In this document: one piece after another, positions 24,595 through 33,624 of the stretch
Position numbering within the stretch: position 1 is the stretch's first letter
How the letters are laid out: each line of letters begins with the position of its first letter
DNA from: Bradyrhizobium arachidis
GTDB taxonomy: Bacteria; Pseudomonadota; Alphaproteobacteria; Rhizobiales; Xanthobacteraceae
Assembly: GCF_015291705.1 (NCBI RefSeq)
Contig: NZ_CP030050.1
Location: 5,394,001-5,458,000 of the forward strand
DNA length: 64,000 bases
Direction: 5' to 3'
Translations under genes and position numbers: made by a program
Notes under the pieces: model-generated
What the model was told of the DNA's origin: nothing
The model's input: only the letters and a program-made list of their open reading frames with translations
Databases searched by the model: none

Positions 24595-25410
24595 CTATTC
24601 CGCGAGACCGAGCGCGGCGAGATGTGCGGCGCCGGCGCGAACGTGGTCGTGGTTGCGCAGCTCGAGGATCAGCCGCGGATTGGATGTCAGCCGGCCAAGT
24701 GCGCGGAACACGGCGACCCAGGGGATGTTGCCCTCGCCCGGCGCCCAGTGGCGGTCGGCAAAGCCGTCGGTGTCCTGCAGGTGCACATGCGTCAACATGT
24801 CACCGGCGGTCTCGACGTAGTAGTCGACCGGCGGCGCGCCGGTGGAGATGTGGGCATAGTTGGCGTGGCCGGTGTCGAGCGAGACGCGGACCTTGGCACT
24901 TTCGAGCGCCTTGGCGAGGCGCACGCGGTCGCGCGGATCCTTGTCCTCGATGTTCTCGATCACGATCTCGCAGCCGGTCGTCTCGGCGCGCGCGATCACC
25001 TCGGCGAGCGTCGCCTTGACGCGTTCGATGAGGTTGCTGCGGCTGTCGGGATAGAGATCGAGATTGTTGTGATCCCAGGTCGTGAACGGCGAATGGATCA
25101 CCATCTGCGTCGCGCCGAGGAACTCGGCGGCGTCGAGGCCCTGAAGCAGGCGCTTGGTGACGGCCTGGCGGATCATCGGATCGTGGCTGTCGATCTTGAA
25201 ACCCCAGAACGGCCCATGAATGCCGAGCCGGCCGGTGTGGCCCGACAGCATCTGCTTGATCTCGGCCGCGGTGCTGCGCCAATCGCTGTCGAGCAGGTCG
25301 GCGCGGAAGAAATCCTGGATTTCGAGATCGCGCTGACGTTCCAGGAGCCAGTCGCGATGGGCGGGGATCGATTTGATGGACAGCGCGGCGCCCAGCACTG
25401 GCTTCGACAT
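24595..25410 (-). CDS. Sugar phosphate isomerase/epimerase-like TIM-barrel protein
   Basis: The 271-residue protein fits the AP_endonuc_2/xylose-isomerase-like family. Metal-ligand-type segments include IHSPFTTW, EIVIENIEDKDP, VSLDTGHANYAH, THVHLQDTDG and the late RLILELRNH. Such enzymes isomerise or epimerise sugars or related polyols using a divalent metal. Being first in an operon with an ABC importer suggests it processes the imported compound or its breakdown product. Start ATG at 25410. Confidence 0.85.
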   Translation of the reverse strand: MSKPVLGAALSIKSIPAHRDWLLERQRDLEIQDFFRADLLDSDWRSTAAEIKQMLSGHTGRLGIHGPFWGFKIDSHDPMIRQAVTKRLLQGLDAAEFLGATQMVIHSPFTTWDHNNLDLYPDSRSNLIERVKATLAEVIARAETTGCEIVIENIEDKDPRDRVRLAKALESAKVRVSLDTGHANYAHISTGAPPVDYYVETAGDMLTHVHLQDTDGFADRHWAPGEGNIPWVAVFRALGRLTSNPRLILELRNHDHVRAGAAHLAALGLAE

Positions 25411-25888
25411 GGGTTGCTCCCTTGACCGTCAGCGACGACGGGAGCAGCGCTAGACCAGTTCAATGACAGCCCCGTGAAACCGAGATTCCGCAGCGTCGAG
25501 CAGATGTGGACATCCCGCGCATCGCCAGCCTCGATGTTGTGCAGCGGCGCTGGCGTCGATGCAGGCCCGTGCAACTTGCCGCAGAAGCAAGTTGAATCGT
25601 GTCCGTAGTGATCCGGAATGGAATCCTATTTCGATGTCGCGTACATCGCGGGACATCGATCGGCGGCCAGTTCCAAGGGCATCACCCTCTGATCGCGCTA
25701 CATGGGGTTGGGGGACCACATGGGGCGGGGGATTGAAGGCTGGGGCAAGGTGAACGAGGTCCGGACTCCTAGGCACTCCGGACCTCGGCACTTTCAGCAT
25801 CGAATGCAATTTCGCGCCGCCGGCTTGATCAGCCGCACGGCGCGAAATCGTTTTGGGCATCCTTCCCGATCAGTTTTGCCCGATCAGA
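25411..25888. other. Intergenic region with two strong hairpins
   Basis: No gene is seen in these 478 bases. Two perfect 11-base stems are present: CGAGGTCCGGA/TCCGGACCTCG at 25755-25787 and ATTTCGCGCCG/CGGCGCGAAAT at 25809-25848 (with a further inner stem). They lie downstream of nadE and may act as its terminators. A dyad CGATGTC...GACATCG at 25632-25658 lies upstream of the isomerase operon and could be an operator. Confidence 0.45.
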
Positions 25889-27922
25889 TCATTTCGGCAC
25901 GTTCCGCTCGAGATCCTCGAGCCAGGCCGTCGCACTCGAATCCGACGGCGCGCGCCAGTCGCCGCGCGGCGACAGTGAGCCGCCGGCCGAGACCTTCGGT
26001 CCATTCGGCATCGCCGAGCGCTTGAACTGGCTGAAGGCGAAGAAGCGGCGCAGAAACACCTCCAGCCAGCGCCGGATCTCGGCAAGATCGTAGGCCCTGC
26101 GCTTGTCGGTCGGGAAAGCTGGCGGCCATTCGCCCTTGGCGACATCCTTCCAGGCGTGCTGCGCCATGAAGGCGATCTTGGACGGCCGCATGCCGAACCG
26201 CAGCGTGTAGAACAGGTTGAAGTCCTGCAGCTCGTAGGGGCCGACGGACGCTTCCGTGCTCTGCGGCGTCTCGCCCGGCTTGACCGGAACCAGCTCCGGC
26301 GAGATCTCCGCCGACAGGATCGAGGCCAGCGTCTTGTTGACGTCGCCGGAGAACTGCTTGGAGGCGATCACCCAGCGGATCAGATGCTGGATCAGCGTCT
26401 TCGGCACCCCGGCGTTGACATTATAATGCGCCATCTGGTCGCCGACGCCATAGGTGCACCAGCCGAGCGCGAGCTCGGAGAGATCGCCGGTTCCGATGAC
26501 GATGCCGCCGTGATGATTGGCAAGCCGGAACAGATAGTCGGTGCGCAGGCCCGCCTGCACGTTCTCGAAGGTGATGTCGTAGACCTTCTCGCCCTTGCCG
26601 AAGGGGTGGCCGATGTCCTTCAGCATCTGCGTCGCCGTGGTGCGGATGTCGAGCTCCTGCCAGCTCGTCTGCAACGCCTTCATCAGCGCCAGCGCATTGG
26701 TCTTGCTCTCGCTGCCGGTGGCAAAGCCCGGCATGGTGTAGGCGAGGATGTTCTCACGCGGCAGGCCGAGCAGATCGACGGCCTTGGCGGCGACGATCAG
26801 GGCATGGGTGGAATCGAGGCCGCCAGACACGCCGATCACGACGTGCTTGGTGCCGGTCGCGCGCATGCGCTGCACGAGGCCGGCGACCTGGATGTTGTAG
26901 GCCTCGTAGCAATCCTGCTCGAGCAGGCTCTCATCGCTCGGCACGAACGGAAAGCGCTCGATGCTGCGCCGGAAGCCGATGTCGGCCGCCGGCGGCTTCA
27001 GGGCGAAGGTGATCCTGCGATAAAAACCTTCGCGCTGGCGGCGGTTGTCGTCGAACGTGCCCATCAGCGCGCGTTCCTGCCTGAGCAGGTCGAGATCGAC
27101 GTCCGCCGTGGTGATCTGCCCGCCCTGGCGGAACCGCTCCCCCTCGGCCAGCAGCACGCCGTTCTCGTAGATCGAGGTCTGGCCGTCCCAGGCCAGATCC
27201 GTGGTGGATTCCCCTGCTCCGGCCGCCGCATAGACGTAGGCCGCGAGGCAGCGCGCCGAGGTCGACTGGCACAGCAGCGCGCGCGAGCGCGCCCGGCCGA
27301 TCGTGATCGGGCTGCCCGACAGATTGATCAGCACGCTTGCGCCGGCGAGCGCGAGCTCCGAGGCCGGCGTCACCGGGATCCACATGTCCTCGCAGATCTC
27401 GACGCCAATGGTCAGGCCCGGCACGTCCTCGGCCGCAAACAACAGGTCGGTACCGAACGGGGCATGCAGCCCGCCGAAGGCGATCGTCTCGCCGGCGATG
27501 CCGGTACCGGAGGCGAAATGCCGTCCCTCGTAGAATTCGCGATAGGTCGGCAAATAGCTCTTCGGCACGACGCCGAGGACGTTGCCGCGGTGAATGACCA
27601 CGGCGCAATTGTAGATGCGATTGCCGAACCGCAGCGGTGCGCCGACGATCAGGACAGTCATCAGCGCCGAGGAGGCCTCGACGATCGCGGCGAGCCCGTG
27701 CTCGACCGCATCGAGCAGCGGATCCTGCTTGACCAAATCCTCGATCGCGTAGCCGGACAGGCACAGCTCGGGAAACACGGCGACGGCCACCGACTGCTCG
27801 TGGCAGGCATTTGCCGCCTCCAGCACGGCCTTCGCGTTGGCCGAGGGATCGGCGACATGGGACGTGGTGACGCAGGCCGCCACGCGCGCAAATCCGTGGG
27901 CGTAGATCGAATGGAAAGTCAT
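25889..27922 (-). CDS. nadE: Glutamine-dependent NAD+ synthetase
   Basis: The 677-residue two-domain enzyme has an N-terminal nitrilase-type glutaminase (about 1-290) and a C-terminal ATP-dependent synthetase. Glutaminase segments are FPELCLSGY (catalytic Glu), KSYLPTYREFYEGRHF (Lys) and EICEDMWIP (Cys). The synthetase P-loop is SGGLDST, with TGDLSELALGWCTYG downstream. It amidates deamido-NAD to NAD in the last step of NAD synthesis, using ammonia from glutamine. It is the long form found in many bacteria and in eukaryotes. The nearby nicotinamidase pncA supplies nicotinate to the same pathway. Confidence 0.96.
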   Translation of the reverse strand: MTFHSIYAHGFARVAACVTTSHVADPSANAKAVLEAANACHEQSVAVAVFPELCLSGYAIEDLVKQDPLLDAVEHGLAAIVEASSALMTVLIVGAPLRFGNRIYNCAVVIHRGNVLGVVPKSYLPTYREFYEGRHFASGTGIAGETIAFGGLHAPFGTDLLFAAEDVPGLTIGVEICEDMWIPVTPASELALAGASVLINLSGSPITIGRARSRALLCQSTSARCLAAYVYAAAGAGESTTDLAWDGQTSIYENGVLLAEGERFRQGGQITTADVDLDLLRQERALMGTFDDNRRQREGFYRRITFALKPPAADIGFRRSIERFPFVPSDESLLEQDCYEAYNIQVAGLVQRMRATGTKHVVIGVSGGLDSTHALIVAAKAVDLLGLPRENILAYTMPGFATGSESKTNALALMKALQTSWQELDIRTTATQMLKDIGHPFGKGEKVYDITFENVQAGLRTDYLFRLANHHGGIVIGTGDLSELALGWCTYGVGDQMAHYNVNAGVPKTLIQHLIRWVIASKQFSGDVNKTLASILSAEISPELVPVKPGETPQSTEASVGPYELQDFNLFYTLRFGMRPSKIAFMAQHAWKDVAKGEWPPAFPTDKRRAYDLAEIRRWLEVFLRRFFAFSQFKRSAMPNGPKVSAGGSLSPRGDWRAPSDSSATAWLEDLERNVPK

Positions 27923-28061
27923 CGCGTACCCTTAAATCTCATCGCGGCCGGTGCCGACGGCTCCTTAATCTCTATGTAACCCATCGACCCCGCCCCGTGC
28001 AGGCCATCCGCCATCATGCATAACGGATTTGCGAGGGCGGCCTGCCCGGCACCTGCCGCGG

Positions 28062-29177
28062 TCAGGCGCTGCGGGCCAGCACACCCGAGAGGTCGTCAAG
28101 CAGCCACTCGGCGATCCGCGGCCAGGCATGGGCGTGGGTCCGCTCACCCATGAACAGGCCCAGATGAGTGCTGGGCTCGGAGGCCGCCGCGATGAAGGCC
28201 GGCGGCGTGCCGACGAGGTTGGCGGTGGCGAGCGCCTGTGATGCCGGCACCACATCGTCGTCGAGCCCGGCCAGCAGGAAGAGCGGCGCCCTGACATTTT
28301 TCAGATCGACCGCACGGCCGAGAGCGGTGGAACTGCCGGCGGCAATCCGGTTTTCGCGGAATATCCAGTTGACGACCTCGAGATAATACCCGCCGGGCAG
28401 GTTGAGCGTCTCGCTATTCCAGTGGTCGAAGCGCGCGAGCAGCGCGGCGCCCTCCTCGTCGGTGAGGTCCCTCTGCAACGCGGCCGCGATATCCTCGCGG
28501 GTCGGCGCCTTGGACCAGAAACGCAGCATCTCTTCACCGCTGACATTGCCGCCGCCGCGCGCGACGAGTTGATCGTAGACCGCCACAGGCGTGCTGCGAA
28601 CGAGCTGGGAGAGCTCGGACTCGATCGCAAGATCGACCGGCGCGCCTGCCAGCACCAGCCGCCGCACCTTGGCCGGAAAGCGCGCCGCATACAGCAGCGA
28701 CAGCCAGCCGCCCTGGCACAGGCCGATCAGATCGACCGGCACGCCGATCTCGTCGATGGCGACGTTGAGATCGGACAGATAGCTGTCGATCGAGAGATAG
28801 CGCATCTCGGGCGAGGCCGAGCGCCAGTCGGTGAGATAGACGCGGTCGATGCCGCCGCTTTGCAGGGACTGCGCCACGCTATGGCCGGCCGCGAAGTCGG
28901 CGATCAGGGCGCGATGCAGCGCGTATGGCGCGCAGACCAGAGCCGGCTGGCCGGAGCGCGTTCGCGAGCAATCGCGCAGGCGCATGGTCGTAAGCTCCAG
29001 CGCGACGGAGTTGGGTGTCGTCCACGGCAGGCTGCTGTCGTTCTGCTCCGGCGAAGGCCGCTCCACCCACCAGAAGCAGGCGTCCATCGCGAGCCGTGCC
29101 GCCGCGAGCGGCCACAGCAGCGCCTCGTCCGGGACCGGTCGCGGCCCGCCCTTCTGTTTGCCTGTCGTCTCCACCAT
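28062..29177 (-). CDS. Alpha/beta hydrolase of the PHA synthase/depolymerase type
   Basis: The 371-residue protein has a nucleophile elbow GLCQGG (in DLIGLCQGGWLS), the GxCxGG form seen in polyhydroxyalkanoate synthases and related hydrolases, where Cys replaces the usual Ser. A candidate Asp is in AGLDDDVVP and a candidate His in PSTHLGLFMG. It is shorter than PhaC (near 570-600 residues), so its substrate is uncertain; PHA metabolism is a plausible setting. The ATG at 29177 (MVETTGKQKGG) is preferred to the frame's extension to 29354, which overlaps pncA. It follows pncA by 16 bases on the same strand. Confidence 0.8.
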   Translation of the reverse strand: MVETTGKQKGGPRPVPDEALLWPLAAARLAMDACFWWVERPSPEQNDSSLPWTTPNSVALELTTMRLRDCSRTRSGQPALVCAPYALHRALIADFAAGHSVAQSLQSGGIDRVYLTDWRSASPEMRYLSIDSYLSDLNVAIDEIGVPVDLIGLCQGGWLSLLYAARFPAKVRRLVLAGAPVDLAIESELSQLVRSTPVAVYDQLVARGGGNVSGEEMLRFWSKAPTREDIAAALQRDLTDEEGAALLARFDHWNSETLNLPGGYYLEVVNWIFRENRIAAGSSTALGRAVDLKNVRAPLFLLAGLDDDVVPASQALATANLVGTPPAFIAAASEPSTHLGLFMGERTHAHAWPRIAEWLLDDLSGVLARSA

Positions 29178-29193
29178 GGCTATCTCACGATCC

Positions 29194-29820
29194 TCACAGG
29201 AACGCCTCGAGGTTGACGACCGAAATGCCGAGGTCGCGAAAACTCTGATGCGTTGCGGCCACCGAGCCGCCGAGATCGATGCCGCGGCAGGCGTCCTCGA
29301 CCACGGCGACCTCGAAGCCGGCCTTGCGGGCGTCCTCCGCTGAGAAGCGTACACAGAAGTCGAGCGCGAGACCTGCGACGAACACGGTCTTCAGTTCGCG
29401 TTCGCGCAAATAGCCGAGCAGGCCGGTCGGCGTGCGATGGTCGTTCTCGAACAGTGCCGAATAGGAATCGATGCCGCGGCGAAAGCCCTTGCGCACGACG
29501 AGGCTCGCGCAGGTGACCTCGAGGTCGCGATGAAATGCGGCGCCGGCCGTGCCCTGCACGCAATGCGTCGGCCAGAGCACCTGCGTCCCGTAGTCGAGCT
29601 CGACGGTCTGGAACGGCTGCTTGCCCGCATGGTTCGGCGCGAAGGAGACATGGTCGGCCGGATGCCAGTCCTGGGTCAGCACCACATTGGCGAACTTTTG
29701 GGCAATCCGGTTGACGGCCGGGACAACCTTCTCGCCGCCGGGAACGGCGAGCGCCCCGCCGGTGCAGAAATCGTTCTGCACGTCGATCACCAGCAGCACG
29801 TCGCGGTCTGAAATCTTCAT
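29194..29820 (-). CDS. pncA: Nicotinamidase
   Basis: The 208-residue isochorismatase-fold enzyme hydrolyses nicotinamide to nicotinate and ammonia in NAD salvage. The catalytic triad is visible: Asp in LVIDVQNDF, Lys in VVRKGFRRG and Cys in GLALDFCVRFSA. The metal-binding DWHPADH segment is intact, as is the C-terminal GGSVAATHQSF. The ATG at 29820 (MKISDRDVLLVIDVQ) matches usual family starts; an in-frame ATG at 29838 would add six residues. It lies ahead of the hydrolase gene and near nadE, all on the minus strand. Confidence 0.94.
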   Translation of the reverse strand: MKISDRDVLLVIDVQNDFCTGGALAVPGGEKVVPAVNRIAQKFANVVLTQDWHPADHVSFAPNHAGKQPFQTVELDYGTQVLWPTHCVQGTAGAAFHRDLEVTCASLVVRKGFRRGIDSYSALFENDHRTPTGLLGYLRERELKTVFVAGLALDFCVRFSAEDARKAGFEVAVVEDACRGIDLGGSVAATHQSFRDLGISVVNLEAFL

Positions 29821-30086
29821 CGCAGGGTCCCGTTCCATCCGCCCGGCGCGACGGGCGCCGAACGCTCTTTGCCAATGTCGATCTTCCCGTACGGCTTCGC
29901 AACCAACGAAGCGTTGCGCGATCTGTTCAAATTGGTCGCGGATCGTGCCCGAAATGAAACGGTTTGCCCGCGTCCGTGTTGACTAGCCGCACCCAAGGGC
30001 GGATTCTCTGATATCCGCAGCAGGCGGATTTGCGTCGATAGAGCGGAGGAAAAGGTTTCCCGCAGCCACCAAGCTGCGGAAGCCAT

Positions 30087-31073
30087 ATGGTCATGACGAT
30101 CGGCAGGACAGGACAGATTCTTCTCGCCGATATCGGCGGTACCAATGCGCGCTTCGCGCTGAGCCAGGATGGCGGAAGCCAGGAGGCCGGACCGATCGAC
30201 TATGTGAAGGTCGCCGATTTCCCGACCGTCCGGGAAGCCATTGTCGATGTTCTCGCGCGCAGGACCGGCGGCGCACCGCCCCAGCGCGCCGTGCTGGCCG
30301 TGGCGGGTCCCGTCACCAACAATCGCTGCGTCATGACCAACAGCCCCTGGGTCATCGACGGCAACGAGCTCCAGCCCGCCCTCGGCTTTGACACTGTGCA
30401 CGTGCTCAATGATTTCGAGGTGGTGGCCTGGTCCCTGCCCGCCCTGGAGCCGGCCGACCTGATCCCGCTCGGCGGACAGGACGGCCTGCCCGGAGAGCCG
30501 TTGCTGGTGGTCGGGCCTGGAACCGGCTTCGGCGTATCCTGCCTGGTCGAGCGCCATGGCGCACGGCTGGCCGTCGTGACCGAGGCCGGACACGCCACCC
30601 TGCCGGCTGAGAACGAGCGCGAGGAGCGCGTGATCGCGTGCCTGCGCCGACGCCTCGGCCACGTCTCCATCGAGCGCGGCGCGCTGTCCGGCTCCGGCCT
30701 GCAAAGCCTCTACCAGGCGCTGGCCGAGGTCGACGGCGCCCAGGTGCCGCATCGCGATGCCGCAGCCATCACCAAGGCGGCGCTCGAGGGCAGCTGTCCC
30801 GTCAGCCGCGCGACCTTGGAAATGTTCTGCGCCATTCTCGGCTCGGTCGCGGGCAATCTCGCGGTGACCTTCGGCGCCCGCGGCGGCGTCTATATCGCCG
30901 GCGGAATCGCACCGCGCTTTCCGGAGTTCCTCGCAGCCTCCGCCTTCCGGGCGCGCTTCGAGGCCAAGGGCCGCTTCCAGGATTACTTGCGCAACATCCC
31001 GACGCGGCTGGTCACCAAGCCCGATGCAAGCTTCCTGGGCCTCAAGATGTTCGCCGATCACAATCCGGATTGA
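30087..31073 (+). CDS. glk: Glucokinase
   Basis: The 328-residue ROK-unrelated Glk-type glucokinase phosphorylates glucose with ATP. Segments: LLADIGGTNARFAL (phosphate-binding), LAVAGPVTNNRCVMTNSPWVID, the sugar-site VLNDFEVVAWSLP with catalytic Asp, VVGPGTGFGVS, and EAGHATLPAEN. The C-terminus carries GGVYIAGGIAPRF. Length matches the bacterial family. An in-frame ATG at 30093 is an alternative start. It is divergent from pncA, with about 270 bases between the starts. Confidence 0.95.
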   Translation: MVMTIGRTGQILLADIGGTNARFALSQDGGSQEAGPIDYVKVADFPTVREAIVDVLARRTGGAPPQRAVLAVAGPVTNNRCVMTNSPWVIDGNELQPALGFDTVHVLNDFEVVAWSLPALEPADLIPLGGQDGLPGEPLLVVGPGTGFGVSCLVERHGARLAVVTEAGHATLPAENEREERVIACLRRRLGHVSIERGALSGSGLQSLYQALAEVDGAQVPHRDAAAITKAALEGSCPVSRATLEMFCAILGSVAGNLAVTFGARGGVYIAGGIAPRFPEFLAASAFRARFEAKGRFQDYLRNIPTRLVTKPDASFLGLKMFADHNPD

Positions 31074-31207
31074 GATACGCGCGTTCGGCTCCGGTAATTC
31101 ACAGCTGATTGCAGTCCACACACGGTTCCACGCAGGATCGTGCTTGCCCCTTCGTTTCCGATGAGAAACAATTCGCGCAGTGTGTAGCGTAGTTGCGGGG
31201 GCGTGAC

Positions 31208-31411
31208 ATGCGCAAGCAGGACCTAGGCTTCGACTATCACCGCTATCACCGCCTGCTGACCGAGGCGGACGACGAGGACAAGCGGCTCGCCCTGATCGAG
31301 CTCCTGATCGAGGAAAAGGCCCGCGACCGGCTGGCGGCGCAGCGTGCCTCGGACCGGGCCGCCATGACGGCTCACACCATTGCCACCGTGCTGAAGAACG
31401 GCCGCGGCTGA
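31208..31411 (+). CDS. Small conserved-looking hydrophilic protein
   Basis: The 67-residue acidic/basic helical protein (FDYHRYHRLLTEADDEDKRLALIE...) has no signal or membrane span. The ATG at 31208 is chosen because a purine-rich GGGGGCG lies just upstream. No family is recognised. It sits alone between glk and a small membrane protein gene. The regular helical pattern and good codon use suggest it is real. Confidence 0.65.
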   Translation: MRKQDLGFDYHRYHRLLTEADDEDKRLALIELLIEEKARDRLAAQRASDRAAMTAHTIATVLKNGRG

Positions 31412-31556
31412 GAATCGGCGGTCCCGTGGCGGCGCGCGAATCCGCGATCGGATTGCGATTCCGTTAACGATCCCTCGAAAGCTCGCGTCAAACTTTTTGC
31501 TCTAAGAGTGCCCTCACCTGATGCAATTCAGGGTCAACACAAAGGGGGGAATGAAC

Positions 31557-31712
31557 ATGAGCATGATTTCGCTCGCCGCGATGCCGGCTGCTGTCGAAAC
31601 GCGTATTGCCGATTCTGCCTTCAAGACCGTCGTGCTGTTCTGCTGCATGGGCCTCGTGGCCTCGTTCTGCCTGATGGCGCGCGGCATCGACCTCAGCGCC
31701 GGCCTGATGTGA
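31557..31712 (+). CDS. Small single-span membrane protein
   Basis: The 51-residue protein has one hydrophobic segment (FKTVVLFCCMGLVASFCLMA). The ATG at 31557 is preceded at seven bases by a six-G Shine-Dalgarno (31544-31549); an ATG at 31551 is too close to it. A textbook terminator follows 40 bases after the stop, which supports a dedicated small transcript. Function unknown. Confidence 0.7.
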   Translation: MSMISLAAMPAAVETRIADSAFKTVVLFCCMGLVASFCLMARGIDLSAGLM

Positions 31713-31751
31713 CATTGAATTAGACTGTTGGAATTAGATTATTGCGCCGCG

Positions 31752-31782
31752 AATGGCCGCCCCTAACGGGCGGCCATTTTCG
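31752..31782 (+). terminator. Rho-independent terminator after small membrane protein gene
   Basis: A perfect 11-base stem AATGGCCGCCC/GGGCGGCCATT with a CTAAC loop is followed by TTTTCGTT on the plus strand. Confidence 0.85.
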
Positions 31783-31832
31783 TTGACACTCTCGGCGCGG
31801 CGTCTTCGCCGTCGCCAACGCGGCGTCTTCGC

Positions 31833-32210
31833 TCAGTGCGGCGCCTTCGCCGTTGCTTCCGGAAACATCGAATCGATCATCGCCTTGAGCTGATCGATCG
31901 AAATCGGCTTGCGCAGGATCGGCCTGCGCCGGAGCAAGGACGGCAGCAACTCCGGCCCGTAACCGGTGGCGAACAGGAACGGCTTTCCGCGGCGCTCGAT
32001 CAGATCGGCGACGGGATCGACGTAGACGCCCATGAGGTTGATGTCGAGGATGGCCAGATCGTACTGCGCGGTCATGGCAAAGGCGCTGGCGTCGCGGACA
32101 TTGTCCGCTTCCGCGACGACGTGGTGGCCGAGCTCCTCCACCATGTCGGCGATCATCATCCGGATCAACGCCTCGTCTTCGACCAGGAAAACGGAGAGTC
32201 CGTCCGCCAT
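31833..32210 (-). CDS. Single-domain response regulator (CheY-like)
   Basis: The 125-residue protein is a bare receiver domain. Acidic pocket residues are E11/D12 (LVEDEAL), the phospho-acceptor is D56 (LAILDINL) and the conserved Lys is in ILRKPIS. There is no output domain, so it probably acts through protein contacts or a phosphorelay. The variant FATGYG segment holds the switch Thr. No histidine kinase is adjacent, so its partner is encoded elsewhere. Confidence 0.92.
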   Translation of the reverse strand: MADGLSVFLVEDEALIRMMIADMVEELGHHVVAEADNVRDASAFAMTAQYDLAILDINLMGVYVDPVADLIERRGKPFLFATGYGPELLPSLLRRRPILRKPISIDQLKAMIDSMFPEATAKAPH

Positions 32211-32321
32211 ATCAACCCCGCAGTCAGCTTGCGAAGCTAATCATAACCGAATTGCGGAGAGGATACACGAATTCGTGGCGGGTGCCGTTAATTCAGGCGC
32301 GCCCGATCCGATTCAACTTGA

Positions 32322-33119
32322 TCAATCCAGTCCGCGCTCGTGGCTGAGGCGCACCATCTCCTGGATGAAGACCTGCTTCTGCTTGTCGTCGAGGCTCGAA
32401 TAGAGCGGCTCGGCGGCGTCGGCGACATTGCGCTGGTCGGCGGCGCGGTCGATCAGGAATTGGGCCTCGTTGCGCATCTGCTCGATGATGTCGTCAGGCG
32501 GATCCCGCTTGGCCCGCGCAACCCGCAGGTTGAGCCGCTCCGCACCATTATGCCCGAGGTAGTGCATGGCGCTGGAGAAGCCGTACCAGTGCTTCTCCTG
32601 GTCGGGCGTGAGATTCAGCTCGGTCTTGATCCGCTCGATATAGGAATCGCTGTTGGCGACGATCTGATCGGCGGTCAGCTGCGGCGCCCCGGTCTGCGTG
32701 AGAACCGTGACATCCTTGTTGTCCTTGCCGTCCTGCGGCGCATTCCTGGCTTCCTTGGTCGCCTTGGCGCCCTTGCCTGCCTTGGCGTTCTTGGCGTCGC
32801 TCTTGGCATCCTTGTCCCTGCCCGCGCCCTGCTGCTTGGCGTCCTTGCTGGCATCCTTATTGGCGGCCGGCGCCTGATTGCCGTTGTTGCCGACGCCGAG
32901 CACGCCGGTGAAGACGCCGACCACGCCGCCGATCGCGCCGCCGAGCACGCCACCGACGGGACCCGCTGCCTTGTTCCCGGCCGCCGCGCCGTCCTGAACA
33001 CCCTTGACCAAGCCTTGAGCATTCGCCACCGCGGCGGCGCCGAGCAGCAGCGCGAGCACGGACCCCAGCGCGAACCATCGCCGCAAGTGAAGCCGCGCGG
33101 GCGGCGCCGGGTTGATCAT
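32322..33119 (-). CDS. LTXXQ/Spy-like periplasmic protein with Lys/Ala/Asp-rich linker
   Basis: The 265-residue protein has a signal peptide (RRWFALGSVLALLLGAAAVANAQ, ending near residue 35), a Gly-rich stretch (GPVGGVLGGAIGGVVG) and a low-complexity Lys/Asp/Ala linker. The C-terminal domain carries the LTPDQEKHW form of the LTxxQ motif and IEQMRNEAQFLIDRAADQRNVADAAEPLYSSL-like helices (only partly listed here) similar to Spy/CpxP-family proteins. Those are periplasmic chaperone-like or stress-sensing proteins. The ATG at 33119 has GGAG six bases upstream and is preferred to 33131 and 33230. Confidence 0.75.
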   Translation of the reverse strand: MINPAPPARLHLRRWFALGSVLALLLGAAAVANAQGLVKGVQDGAAAGNKAAGPVGGVLGGAIGGVVGVFTGVLGVGNNGNQAPAANKDASKDAKQQGAGRDKDAKSDAKNAKAGKGAKATKEARNAPQDGKDNKDVTVLTQTGAPQLTADQIVANSDSYIERIKTELNLTPDQEKHWYGFSSAMHYLGHNGAERLNLRVARAKRDPPDDIIEQMRNEAQFLIDRAADQRNVADAAEPLYSSLDDKQKQVFIQEMVRLSHERGLD

Positions 33120-33624
33120 TCTCGTCTCCATCGTCGATCTGATTGGCCTGTCGGGGTGGGAGCCACCCGCCGGTTGCAACTCTATCGTTTTCACCGCTTC
33201 GAGGTCCAGACGCAGCCGATCGCTGTCCACGCCCGAAAAGTCTTTCGCGCGAAGCGGTTATGCAGGCTTATTCGAAACTGCGGCGTAATTGCGCACGGCG
33301 TGTTCCGGGCGGGCTTGTGCGAAGTGTGCGTCGCAAAAGGAGCGCGCACGGTTGACGTTGGCCGCGCGATACCGTCGCGGCTTCAGGCACAACGTTAGTT
33401 CTAGACGGTCGCCATTCGGTTTTCTCGACAGACGCGATCAATCATGATCTGATCGCGCTACCAATTTGCCGCCTCCCGCCTGATTTGCCATGGACGCTGG
33501 CGGCAGCAACAAGAAACGGTCAACGAGAATTCCAAGAAGAAACGCCAAGAAGAAAATCAAAAACAAAACTCGGGAATGCCAGAGGAAACACCAGAACAAT
33601 AAAACACCCAAGCGAGGAAACGAG
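33120..33624. other. Intergenic; A-rich leader before the sugar ABC operon
   Basis: No gene is recognised between the LTXXQ gene and the binding-protein gene. Bases 33505-33615 are strikingly A-rich for this genome (AAGAAGAAACGCC, AAAATCAAAAACAAAACTC) and lie just upstream of the ATG at 33625, so they probably form an unstructured 5' leader. The frame is open from 33490 but encodes only a Lys/Arg/Asn-rich extension ahead of a normal Tat signal. Confidence 0.5.

Noticed and set aside
26156..27979. A 607-codon plus-strand frame opposite nadE
   Set aside because: Antisense shadow of nadE with no domain signature.
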